Below, one piece after another: positions 34,701-44,235 of a stretch of 64,000 bases of DNA. Source of the DNA: Silene conica (lineage: Eukaryota > Streptophyta > Magnoliopsida > Caryophyllales > Caryophyllaceae); the NCBI GenBank assembly GCA_029255685.2, contig CM055312.2, positions 3,992,649-4,056,648 on the forward strand, given 5' to 3'. The notes below the pieces were generated by a model. It ran no database searches. It was given only the letters and a program-made list of their open reading frames with translations, and was not told the origin of the DNA. Made by a program: the position numbers and the translations under genes. Position 1 is the first letter of the stretch, and every line of letters starts with the position of its first letter.

Positions 34701-36268
34701 ACTGTTGGATTTACGTGCTTGTTCGTGGTTGTGGGAATCATGGGATCTATTTTGGGTTCTTGTTGTTAGTTAAAATTTTGTTGTTTGTTAAAGTCTTGTG
34801 TGGGTGGTATGTTTCTGTAACTTCATTGTGGTCTCTCTGACTTCTTAAACGGCATTTATGTAGGAGGCGGCTTTTCAACATGATAAATGATCTTCCTACT
34901 ATATCGGAAGTTGTGTCTGGTGCCGCTAAGAATCAAGTAAAGGAGAGATCTACGGTTTCAAATTTCAGCAGCTGCAAGTCAAAATCTAACTCCAAATCGG
35001 TAAAAACTCGAGTACTTTAGTTATTATACTTTGTTGCTTGACTTGTATGATTTGGGTTAGCTGATTTTTGTCAATGATCACTGCTGAGTTTTTTTTGTTT
35101 CTACGCCTGTTGAAATTGCTAGACCTGCCAGTAAAACGGGTTCACGGTTGTGATGATTTCATTTGTGCGGAAGATGGAAGTTAGGCATGAAGATTCCTTG
35201 AAAACCCTAGATATGTCTCAGATGGTTGACTGTGTTATGTCTTATGTGATGCATTTAAATGCCTGCATTTGCGACCTATTGTCGCATCTATCATGGAGAA
35301 TCTTGACCATCTTTGTTAGCTGAACCGTGTTATTTGTGAGCTGTTAGCTGTCAGTAAGGATGTGTAGTTATTTTTTCATCCATCTCTGTTTATGTGCTGT
35401 GTTAGTGTTTAGAATATCGATTTTTCCTTCAAGGTAAAGGAATGCGCTAAGCTTTGTAGGTGCCGAGAATGGAGAGGTCAGACCTCAGTAGCCTTACCCC
35501 TGTGTTAGTTACCTCCGATTTCCTATGATGTTCCCCTTTCCGTTTTGGTCTAGTAACATTGATGTTCCCTCTTTCCTCTTTTGGACAACTTTGTGTGGTC
35601 CAAAATTAATTTCATGTGGGGTCATGTGTATTGTGTGGTCCAAATTGATTTCCTCATTTCTTGTGTTAATATCAAAAGGGAACAACACAAGAAATCGGAA
35701 AGAGTATCAAACACCGATACAGAAGGAGACTGTTTCTAGATTTTATATTCCCTTAGCCTTAAGATCCTTCGTCTTGTTAAGAGAATACTCTATATTATCT
35801 CGGCGTCCTTTTCTTTGTCTGTGTATGTGCGCGTGTTTCATTAATTTTCGTATTCATATTTATTTTTGTCCAATATGGGTTGATCTCATATAAGAATTTG
35901 CATCTCATTTGGTTTCCGCTTTCCATGATGTATTAATCTTTCTTTCATGCACGGTGGATAAATCAAAACAGCATCCCGGAATGCAGGTGAAGCATGCAAA
36001 ACCTCCTCCTCAACCAAAGGAGGAAGACGAAGGCTTAGAAAGTGAGGAAGAGGGTGAGGACGAGGACGAGGACGAGGATGAGGAGGATCCGGGAGACACT
36101 CTATGTGGTGCATGTGGAGAAAGCTATGCATCAACTGAGTTTTGGATCTGCTGCGACATCTGTGAAGTATGGTACCATGGAACGTGCGTGAAGATCACAC
36201 CTGCTCGTGCTCAGCACATTAAGCAGTACAAATGCCCTTCCTGCACCAACAAGAAAGCTCGGATTTGA
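31781..36268 (+). CDS. AL: ALFIN-like PHD-finger protein, complete
   Basis: ALFIN-like proteins are plant nuclear factors whose PHD finger reads H3K4me2/3. Exons are 31781-31877, 32259-32291, 33772-34000, 34864-34999 and 35987-36268, all GT/AG with consistent phase, giving 258 residues. The N-terminal Alfin domain ([19 protein letters not shown] ... [11 protein letters not shown] ... [16 protein letters not shown] ... [12 protein letters not shown]) covers about 10-140. A variable linker rich in Lys and Ser follows, then an acidic Glu/Asp tract (about 176-200). The C-terminal C4HC3 PHD finger runs 205-251 (Cys 205, 208, 221, 224, His229, Cys 232, 248, 251), with FWICCDICE and the family's KITPARA. 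The aromatic cage Trp in FWI is present. The usual EKWFHG reads EVWYHG. The start Met matches the family. Intron 2 carries a small hAT MITE. The AL subgroup number cannot be assigned. Confidence 0.96.
32976..33162. mobile_element. 187-bp hAT-type MITE in ALFIN-like intron 2
   Basis: The inverted ends CTATGTTACTCAGACTC and GAGTCGGAGTAACATAG are flanked by GTTTTTAG and GTTTTTGG, an 8-bp duplication with one mismatch. The body has GTGTCGG/CCGACAC words like the element at 18643-19584. Confidence 0.85.
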
Positions 36269-37380
36269 CATTCCTGAAAATTGTTAGCTTAACTTCGCGG
36301 TGTCTTCTGTTCATTGTTTATACTCACACCAACTCTTGTTAATGCTTCTCGATCTTCCAACGACTTATATATCAGCAGTCAACCCGGAAACTGTTAATCA
36401 CTAGAACTTGTTTTTGAACTAGCCGTCGAATTTTAGCATATCTGTCTTTAGGTTTATTGTCAGTCATCTGGGTAATCGCCTTGTTGATTAACCTTGCTAT
36501 CTTTACCAAATCAAGAATTGGATATTTACATTTTCATGATTGATTTTCTACGGCTTTGTACGTTGAGAGTGGAATTTCAGGTACAACAGAAAATCACTTG
36601 AAGAAAATGGCGAAATTATGCTAAATTTCTGTAGAATTGAGTGTCAGCAGCCCATACAGACACTAAAAAGGTAGCGGGCTAGGGTCAGACCGGGTTGGTT
36701 TTCATATATTTTTTAGTAGGAAATTGCAGCACTAGCCTTCGCAAAGATGATGTCGGGCTTGGTCAGGCTGACACTAGGCCTCGCCGGACTGTAGGAAATC
36801 AACTCACAACGCTAGGTTGGGTTGGATTGCCCCGCTATGATGCACAACACTAGGTATAACAGACAATAAGTCTCACGGACAATAGATCTCACGCTTCAAT
36901 CCGCACATCTGAAATATATGTGATAGCTTTTAAAGTGCGCACCATGCATAGTAAACCGGGTCAGCCACCATTTTTTTTATCGAGGTGATAGACTTGAAGT
37001 TTATAGGTTTTGGATTAATCTAACTCGGAGGAATTTAAACATAAAGAATAGAAACCTTATGATCACCTGGATTTTAATCATTAAGACTTTCCCCTTACGA
37101 TCCCGGTCTTTATATTTTATACTCCCTTTCTACAATTTTCACCATTCTCCCAATTTATCCTATAATCACTGTCCAGTATTTAAATTTAATAAAAATATTT
37201 TAATTTCCAATATTATCTCTTAATAATTAAATACGCTATCTCGAATTCTCAACTTCAACTATTATCTTTACCCAAAATAGATAAAGATACACGATAACCA
37301 AGACAGTATAATATACGAGTAATATTTTATACACACGATCAATTTCGATATACTCCATAGTAATTATTACTATTTTAATA
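36269..37380. other. ALFIN-like 3' flank and AT-rich spacer
   Basis: The first few hundred bases are likely 3' UTR. Beyond that there are no ORFs or well-defined transposon ends. 36660-36860 has GGCT/AGCC-rich words of unknown origin. Confidence 0.45.
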
Positions 37381-37682
37381 CTCTCTGCTATTCTGGGTTT
37401 TCTTCCTCTTGAGGGGGCACAATACTCAAGAAATAACCTATTTTAATGATAATATGTCTCACTTGTGACGAGCCAAGTATCAACCATACAAGTAAATATA
37501 TAAGATAAAAAAAAAATAGGGTGTAGGGGTAAAAGAATTGGGTGGGGTTGGGTGGTAACTGGTAACTGGTAAGAGGGAGTGATGAATAAAATATAGTTAA
37601 AAGTTATCAAAATAGGAAAAAGGAGGAAAACCTGAATAATCCGTTTAACACAATAGGGAAGAAAACGGTGAATAAGAGGGAG
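37381..37682. mobile_element. Stowaway-like MITE (302 bp)
   Basis: The left end CTCTCTGCTATTCTGGGTTT and the reverse complement of the right end, CTCCCTCTTATTCACCGTTT, are imperfect inverted repeats. TA flanks both sides (37379-37380, 37683-37684). Confidence 0.78.
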
Positions 37683-37906
37683 TATAATTTATAATTCTTT
37701 TAGATAATATTATAATAAATTCTCTATCCAAAGTGTATTTATTTAGTAAGAAATTATATCTCCCAAATATAAATTCTATCTTTGGATGATTTCATGCACT
37801 AATCTAATACTAATTCTATAAATTTATTTATGGAAAAAAATAAACTCTGATTAATTTTCCATAAAAGTACGTTATCATATTTCCAATATTTCTCAAATTT
37901 TTTACC

Positions 37907-37914
37907 TATAAATA
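37907..37914 (+). promoter_or_regulatory. TATA box of the B3 gene
   Basis: TATAAATA lies 102 bp upstream of the ATG at 38016, a normal distance for a plant core promoter with a short leader. Confidence 0.6.
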
Positions 37915-38015
37915 TAATAAAACCTATGTAACGTTTCTCTTATTACAACTCCACCAATAAAAAACCTCACCCAGATAAAAAAAAAAGTCAAATTCTTTTC
38001 AATAATTTGATTACG

Positions 38016-38525
38016 ATGGCTAACATGAAGAAGACGTATTACTACAATTTCTTCCCAACAAAGCAAGAAGAATTATCCGCAGTAGCAACTAATCGACCGT
38101 ACCAAATAACTCGGACCCTTATCGAAATCCGAGACGATGCACCCGTGTTGAACGGATTTGACCCGACTAATCCATGGAAGATCCGAAAGAAGCTTGAGAG
38201 TAATGAAGTAACAACGGGTAAAATACGTTTAACCCATAAAGAGGTATTTGACAATATTTTTAGGTATGCGGCCTTAGAAAGTGCAAACGAGGTGGTGATG
38301 GGTAATAAGGTACTTGTTAAGGTATGTGACATGACGGACGATAATGCACCGGTTACGTATGGACCGTATGACGATCAAGTTTATTTTGAAAAGGCGATAC
38401 ATGATGAGTACGTGTTAGCGCTTCATATGGCCATGGTTCGAAACCATGGGTTTAAACAAGGGGATGAAATTGGGATATTTTACGATTCTAAGAATGAGAT
38501 TTTTTATTTCAAGTTTTTCCATTAA
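38016..38525 (+). CDS. Plant B3-domain protein (At2g33720/DUF313-like)
   Basis: Single-exon frame of 169 residues starting at the ATG in CGATGGCTAAC; a longer reading from 38007 would need a TTG start. Residues about 52-167 fit the plant B3 fold of the small, single-domain subfamily. It has the lead PWKIRKKLESNEVTTGKIRL, then a V-x-V-x-D strand (VLVKVCDMTDD), the YVLALHMAMVRNHGFKQGDE block and the closing IGIFYD with FYFKFFH. B3 proteins bind DNA in the nucleus, but this subfamily is poorly characterised and targets are unknown. The N-terminal YYYNFFPTKQEELSAVATNR is shared with the broken copy at 39868. A TATA box lies about 100 bp upstream. Similar genes occur as tandem arrays in several plants. 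Confidence 0.8.
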   Translation: MANMKKTYYYNFFPTKQEELSAVATNRPYQITRTLIEIRDDAPVLNGFDPTNPWKIRKKLESNEVTTGKIRLTHKEVFDNIFRYAALESANEVVMGNKVLVKVCDMTDDNAPVTYGPYDDQVYFEKAIHDEYVLALHMAMVRNHGFKQGDEIGIFYDSKNEIFYFKFFH

Positions 38526-38823
38526 GAGTAGGATTAGTTTTTTTTGATGGACATGTTTTGATATGTATCGTTTTATAACTTTACCAATTAATCACATACT
38601 TTACATTTTTAATGTATATTGATAAAGTTCGGTTTTTTAGTCAATCTTGGATGATTGTGTCGAGATCGTTACCACCAACTCGACACAAACACCAGAAGCC
38701 TACTTTGATGTCGTCAGACAATTTAGTAACGCTTGCACAAATTCTTAATGTTTTGACATATACGTCGCAAATTTGAATTAGTCCCGTAGACGTACTGTTA
38801 TACTTGGGGTACTCTTATTTGTC
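38526..38823. other. B3 gene 3' flank
   Basis: No further gene. A segment near 38636-38700 (GATGATTGTGTCGAGATCGT) recurs in altered form at 40560-40610, consistent with local duplication of the B3 region. Confidence 0.5.
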
Positions 38824-38826
38824 TTA

Positions 38827-39038
38827 GGACTCGTTTGATTGCCCCTATAAAAATGGGTGAATTGGGAAATCCCATAATTTGTAAAAAATGAAGATGTTGA
38901 AGATATTTGGTTACCCCAAATCAATTCAACTCTAAGATGTCAACCAAACGGATTTTAGCCAATTCACATGAATTGACCAATTCACGTGTTTTGCAAAATT
39001 ATGGGAAATTAATTCACGTATGGCAACCAAACGAGGCC
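38827..39038. mobile_element. Tourist-type (PIF/Harbinger) MITE
   Basis: The inverted ends GGACTCGTTTGATTGCC and GGCAACCAAACGAGGCC are flanked by the 3-bp duplication TTA (38824-38826 and 39039-39041). Length 212 bp. Confidence 0.93.
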
Positions 39039-39160
39039 TTATACTTGTTATAATTTCCCTAAACGTACGTTGTGTTTCCATTATTTTCAAAATTCTTAAC
39101 AACAATTATAAGCCATGGTTAGTTTCTATCCATTTACACCTCTATACTCTATACAATTCA

Positions 39161-39867
39161 GGGGGCGTTTGGTTAGAGAAAGGAAAAGGGAAAGGGAAAT
39201 GAAATAAGAAAGGGTAAGATAGGGAAAGGAAAAGGATTACCTAAACTTAATAGGTTGTTTGGTTACTCTAAGAAAGTTAACTAATGGGCCACTCACACAC
39301 ACCACCACAAACAACCACTTCTCTACTGGCGACAGTGATGGTGGTGGAGGTGTCATGGTGGTGGTAGTGGAGGGGGTGGGGTGTTATGGCGGTGGCGGTG
39401 GGGGTGGTGGTGGCGACGGTAATGGTGGTGGGGGTGTCATGGCGGTGGTAGCAGTCGTGGCGATGGTGGTGGTAGAAATGTCATGGCGGTGGCGATGGCG
39501 ACGGTGATGGTGGTGGAGTGTCATGGTAGTGATGGTGGTGGAGATGTCACAACGATGGTGGTGGTGGTGGACTAGTGGTGGGGGTGTTATGGCGGTGGTG
39601 GCGGTGGTGGCGGTGGTAGTGGTGGCGGCGGTGGCGTCATAGTGGTGGTTTGGTGGTGGCTATTGTGGTGGTAGTTGTAAGTGTGGTGGTATGTGAAGAA
39701 AGTGGTTGAAGGGTAACAAAGGTAATGAAATCTCATACTCTTGGGGGTGGGGTAGGGAATTAGAAGGATTGAGGGCTACTTTGATTGTGTCAAACAAACA
39801 CCAACAAAGGGAATGAATAACTTTGTTTCCCTTTCCCTTTCTCATAGACCCCCAACCAAACGCCCCC
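39161..39867. mobile_element. Tourist-like MITE carrying a GGTGGC-type minisatellite
   Basis: The inverted ends GGGGGCGTTTGGTTAGAGAA and ACCAAACGCCCCC are flanked by TCA on both sides. GGTGGT/GGCGGT triplets fill about 39330-39680, and their strong strand bias produces a meaningless Gly/Val/Trp-rich open frame. Subterminal GGAAAGGGAAA and TTTCCCTTTCCC also pair. Confidence 0.82.
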
Positions 39868-40010
39868 TCAATTTCTTCCCCAAGCAACGGGAAGAAATGG
39901 CTACATTAGCTACTAATCAACCGTACCAAATTACTCGGGCCCTAATCGAAATTTGAGACGATGCTCCTCCATCGAACAGATTCGATCCGACATCAAGTAA
40001 CAATGGGTAA
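39868..40010 (+). pseudogene. Truncated copy of the B3 gene
   Basis: The DNA matches the 5' coding part of the gene at 38016 (AATTTCTTCCC, GCTACTAATCAACCGTACC, ATCGAAAT, GAGACGATGC, AACAATGGGTAA), but the reading frame is destroyed. The sequence left of the adjoining MITE (AAGCCATGGTTAG, TATACAATTCA) also resembles the start of the gene, so the MITE probably landed inside this copy. The right side ends at a TRIM element. Confidence 0.75.
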
Positions 40011-40028
40011 TATACCCCCACGTGGTAG

Positions 40029-40330
40029 TGTAACAACCCGACCCTTGATAGATGTGCACTTTTGGGCTTTTTAATTGTCCTCGCTATTGGGTTTGTGTTA
40101 CGACGGTGACGGGTGGGGTTGTTACAAATGGTATCAGAGCGACCCTGTGGTTGGGAGTACCCGAGGTCACCCACCTAGCGGGGGAGGATTCTGGGCTAGG
40201 TTACAGTTCCCACATGGGAAAATATGAGATTGTAACAACCCGACCCGCCACCGTCCTAACACAAACCCAATAAGATGGATGTGTACTTTTGGACCCGTTT
40301 ATTATCCTCACTTAAGCTCTGGAAGCTATT
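40029..40330 (+). mobile_element. TRIM-type miniature LTR retroelement
   Basis: A 98-bp LTR, TGTAACAACCCGACCC ... GGGGTTGTTACA (40029-40126), is followed after two bases by TGGTATCAGAGC (40129-40140), the initiator tRNA-Met primer site. After only about 90 bp a second LTR starts with the same TGTAACAACCCGACCC at 40231. It keeps GATGTGTACTTTTGG but diverges and lacks a clear end. There is no coding capacity. Confidence 0.82.
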
Positions 40331-40364
40331 ATAAACATATGTGGGACAACTTTCCTCTCATACT

Positions 40365-40528
40365 CCCCGTAGCCGCTATCCAAGGGTGATAGACTCGAAT
40401 TTTATTTAGGTATGGACTCGAGCAAGAATGCTTCACAAGATTTTTACTTTTAGGGAGGCTTGAACCCGGGTTTTCTGCGAATTTCACCTAAGTTTTAAGC
40501 ACTAGACTCCACCCTTACGGACAAATAG
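40365..40528 (-). mobile_element. SINE-like element, minus orientation, copy 1
   Basis: On the minus strand the element starts AAGGGTGGAGTCTAGTGC, has a B-box-like GGGTTCAAGCCTCCC, then AATCTTGTGAAG and GAGTCCATACC. It aligns end to end with 46097-46257. No A-tail or target duplication could be fixed. Confidence 0.6.
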
Positions 40529-40619
40529 TTGAAACTTTATATGGAGTAGAACCGTCTTCTATTTTGGACCATCCCGGATGATTATATCGAGATTGTTAAC
40601 ACCAACCCTACACTAACAA

Positions 40620-41640
40620 CATACACAAATTCTTATTTGCAACGGCACTATCCGTCGCAAGCTTGTGACGGATACCGTTTTCTCTCACAAAATACCCATT
40701 TTTTTTCTCTCTCTCTCTCTCTCTCTCTCCAGCACTATTCATGTGGTCCCCTTTCTCCACTAACTTATTTTGTATCTATTTTATCTCACAAATTATCCAT
40801 CACAAACGGTCACCCGTCGCAAGCAAGACTTACTAAACAGCATAAGCCTAGTTAGTATCGATGATGGACAATTTGTTTTTTTGACAATTGATAACTCAGA
40901 GGAGTCAAATGTCACGGAGAGGCAAAAGACATGATCTATTAGAGATAAAATCTCGATTTCCCATTTCGCAACCAACTCGTAAATATGACCAAAGTTGAAT
41001 CGATTGTTATCTATTTTCAATAATACTCGTGAAACGATCATAACTCGGAAACGACTATAAAATTCTCATGGTTATAATGTCACTTTGTCGGACTACATTA
41101 AGAGGTTGTAGAAGAATGTACATTTTGCATTCAATTGTTAGCTAGTTATGCATTTTAGTCATAGCCATAGCTCAAGTCTAAATCAATCAAACTATAAATG
41201 CATGACCAATAACATATATATGGCGTGTGATTATGATTGATTTAGAAAAGCAATCAACTAGAGAAACATTTTTTGTTGCGGAATCGACACTTGTTATCTT
41301 TTTTTAAGAATGTACTATAACTTGTTCCTTTGCTCTTCAACAGCTTTTAGTACAAATGTAGAATGTTAATGTTCGTTGCATTATTCCATTATTTGACGCT
41401 ATGCTCTCCTAGTGCGCAAACAATTCATATATCCAAAATGCCTTGCTTGTGAGGGATATTATCTGTCACAAGCTGAAGACGGATAGCGTCCTCTTACAAT
41501 AAGATAAGTGGAAGGACAAGTGATGGAAAATGGATCACCCAATGAATAATGTAACTTGCATACTGTGAGACCGTGAGAGTAATATTGTCCGTTTTCAGCT
41601 TATGACGGATATTGTCCGTCTTCAATGAGATTTTGTGTTC
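40620..41640. repeat. Two dispersed palindromic repeats with GACGGATA/TATCCGTC motifs, plus a CT microsatellite
   Basis: At 40632-40840 CTATCCGTCGCAAGCTTGTG at the left mirrors the right-hand CACAAACGG and CCGTCGCAAGC, with (CT)13 at about 40705-40730 between. At 41440-41635 CTTGTGAGGGATATTATCTG and GACGGATATTGTCCGTC form a related palindromic pair. Related motifs occur near 31020 and 57310. These look like degenerate MITEs of one family. The rest of the interval has no gene. Confidence 0.55.
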
Positions 41641-41984
41641 GTATATAGGAGAATTTGATTAACGAAGAAATAAATTAAAATTCATAGCAATTACTCAAGA
41701 GAAATTAAACAAGTCGATGACAGACAATATGTTCAATGTAAATATGTAATAGCTACGAGTCTATACTACGAGTACATCAGTACATGTGAAGTGATTACCC
41801 TGGAAATATTCGGTCCATTAATGTGTTGATCTTCAACAAGGTTATTATAAATTACGGAACATATTATACACTACTACAAAAAAGGCCTAAGACATCAATT
41901 AAAAGACATTTGTTGTTTTTCTAACAGATTTCTTAACGTAAGACACCGATGATTTTATATAACTAGTTTGCAATGTTTAAATAA
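41641..41984. other. Spacer with one CACTA-type terminus
   Basis: CACTACTACAAAAAA at 41869-41883 is the signature end of CACTA (En/Spm) transposons. No matching opposite end was found in the window, so this is a solitary end or a truncated element. Confidence 0.5.
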
Positions 41985-42590
41985 GAAACATGTCCTTCAA
42001 AATCCGGTTTCCTATATTATAATTAAGAAACCTGTCCTCCTGAATTCGATTTCCTATATTTTAATGAGTAAATTAAAAATAACTCCCTTTTAAAATAGAG
42101 CTTTTTAAAATTACTCCCTTATATAATTTTTTTCTAAAATTACTCCCTTAAGATGCACTTTTATTAAAAATTGCTTCGAAACTCCAATTTAGCTTATCTA
42201 TTCCGTATGTTTTTAAACTTATTCTCCATTATTATACCTTCCAATGTTTAAATTGGTTATGTTACAAACGAAACCATTTCATAAATTTATAGAATAAGTG
42301 ACTTGAATTAGAGTTTTGAAGCAATTTTTAATAAAAATACATGTTATGGGAGTAATTTTAGAAAAAAATTATATAAGGGAGTAATTTTAGAAAACTTAAT
42401 TTTAAAAGGAAGTTATTATTAATTTACTCTATTTTAATTTCCAATTTATTTAATAACTAAGAAACCTGTCCTCCTGAATCTGGTTTCCTATATTTTAATT
42501 TCCAATTTATTTAATAACTAAGAAACCTGTTCTCCTGAATCCGGTTTCCTTTATTTTAATTTTCAATTTATTTAATAACTAATAATAATA
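41985..42590. repeat. Approximately 62-bp tandem repeat interrupted by a MITE
   Basis: AAGAAACCTGTCCTCCTGAA-type units occur near 41985 (diverged), 42025, 42460 and 42521, followed by TTTCCTATATTTTAATTTCC and AATTTATTTAATAACT. The second unit is split by the foldback element at 42066-42429. Confidence 0.85.
42066..42429. mobile_element. 364-bp foldback MITE, second family, copy 1
   Basis: The inverted ends GAGTAAATTAAAAATAACT and AGTTATTATTAATTTACTC are flanked by the perfect 9-bp duplication TATTTTAAT (42057-42065, 42430-42438). Arm words such as TAAAATTACTCCCTTATATA are mirrored by TATATAAGGGAGTAATTTTA. Almost the whole element folds back. The duplication length again suggests Mutator-type mobilisation. 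Confidence 0.9.
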
Positions 42591-43054
42591 AATTAATCTT
42601 AAATAATATATTGTTTAATTAATTCTCCTAGATTCACCGAGTAATACATGCATACCTCTATCTCTTAACTTACCATAATCCACCGCCTAACACATTCTTT
42701 AAATAATAATTATCAATATCTACTTAAATATATCAAAGACACCGGGTGTAAATGAGAGTGGTGTCATAGACAGGGGCGAACCCACTTTAGAGCAAGGGGT
42801 AGTAGCCACTACCCCAAACTTAAAAAAAAATTGGTTTAAAAGACGGTTTTTTGCGACCCTAAATATTGATAAATATTAGATAATTAAATGTTATCTCAAT
42901 AAATCTATAGTAAATATCTTGTGACTCAATGGTACATCCATTAAATATCCTCCTCTATCCAAATAGAAAGATCGATTTCAAATGACCCATAATCAGACAT
43001 TGATTACAGACAATATTAAGGACGACAAATGATAATTCCTTTTATTGTAGAATG
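42439..43054. other. Repeat remainder and spacer
   Basis: After the last 62-bp units there is AT-rich sequence without genes. A short GC-richer piece at 42770-42860 (GGGGCGAACCCAC, CAAGGGGTAGTAGCCACTAC) may be an old transposon fragment. Confidence 0.4.
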
Positions 43055-43062
43055 GTTATATG

Positions 43063-43513
43063 TAGAGCTGGCAAATAATGACACGACACGAAAACACGAC
43101 ACGAACCCGACACGAAATTAACGGGTTTGGGTTGAGGCTTAATGACCCATTTATGTAAGTGGGTCGACACGAACACGACACGATATTTAATTGGGTCGGG
43201 TTTGGGTTGAGCTCTTTAAACACGAACCCGACACGAAATGACCTGTTTACTAAATTAATTCTAATTTATTTTATCCTCCATCACATAAATATACTTAAAC
43301 TTTCCAAATATGGTCATGACACGAAAACACGACACGAACCCGACACGAAATTAACGGGTTAGGGTTGAGGCTTGATGACGCATTTATCTAAGTGGGTCGA
43401 CACGAACACGACACAAAATTTAATTGGGTCGGGTTTGGGTTGGAGGTTTTGTGACCCGTTTACGTGTAACACGAACACGAACCCGACACGACCCGATCTG
43501 TTTGCCAGGTCTA
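43063..43513. mobile_element. hAT-type MITE with internal CACGACACGAACCCG repeats
   Basis: The inverted ends TAGAGCTGGCAAA and TTTGCCAGGTCTA are flanked by the perfect 8-bp duplication GTTATATG (43055-43062, 43514-43521). A direct repeat of about 240 bp inside (GACACGAAAACACGACACG ... GTGGGTCGACACGAACACG) shows an internal duplication. Confidence 0.93.
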
Positions 43514-43628
43514 GTTATATGTGTACATTAATTCCACCTAAACGTGTGATGTATTATATACGGTTTTTCAAAGGGCACACGTTAATAAATCGAATATAGA
43601 AAGATGGAAAGATTCATATGGTACTATA

Positions 43629-43977
43629 TACTCCCTTTTAAAATTCAGTTTTCTAAAATTATTCCCTTATATAATTTTTTTTTTCTAAAATTACCCTTAA
43701 GATGTAATTTTATCAAAAAATGCTTCAAAACTCTAATTCAAGTGACTTATTCTACAAGTTTATGGATTAATTCTGTTTATAACATAGCCAATTTATTTCT
43801 TGAAAGGTATAACAATGGAGAATAAGTTCAAAAATATACGAAATAGGTAACCTAAATTGGAGTTTTGAAGCAATTTTTAATAAAAGTGTATCTTAAGGAA
43901 GTAATTTTAGAAAAAAATTATATAAGAGAGTAATTTTAAAAAACCATTTTTAAAAGCGGTTATTTTTAATTTACTCT
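43629..43977. mobile_element. Foldback MITE, second family, copy 2 (left end lost)
   Basis: It matches 42066-42429: ACTCCCTTTTAAAATTCAG at the left, TGCTTCAAAACTCTAATTCA, GGAGTTTTGAAGCAATTTTT, and the intact right end GTTATTTTTAATTTACTC. The outer left 15-20 bp are missing, so no duplication can be scored. Confidence 0.85.
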
Positions 43978-44235
43978 TTCATTAATTATGGTAAAAACTG
44001 AGTTTATACTTGAATTTATCAGGAGAATATCTCACGAATCCTTACGTTTGGTTTAGGGCACATGGAAAAACCGTATTATATAATATTAACAAAGTCTTCA
44101 AATTTTACTTACCAAAAAAAATTAAAACAAAATTCCTAAAGAATAAATGAAATTATAGTTTTATGTAAGAGAATAACTCAGACGACGTAGACGAGACGAA
44201 GCGAAGAGTATCTAAACAATGAATGAATTGAAAAT

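Noticed and set aside
39259..39507. Gly/Val/Trp-rich open frame
   Set aside because: Translation of the GGTGGC minisatellite inside a MITE; no coding signal.
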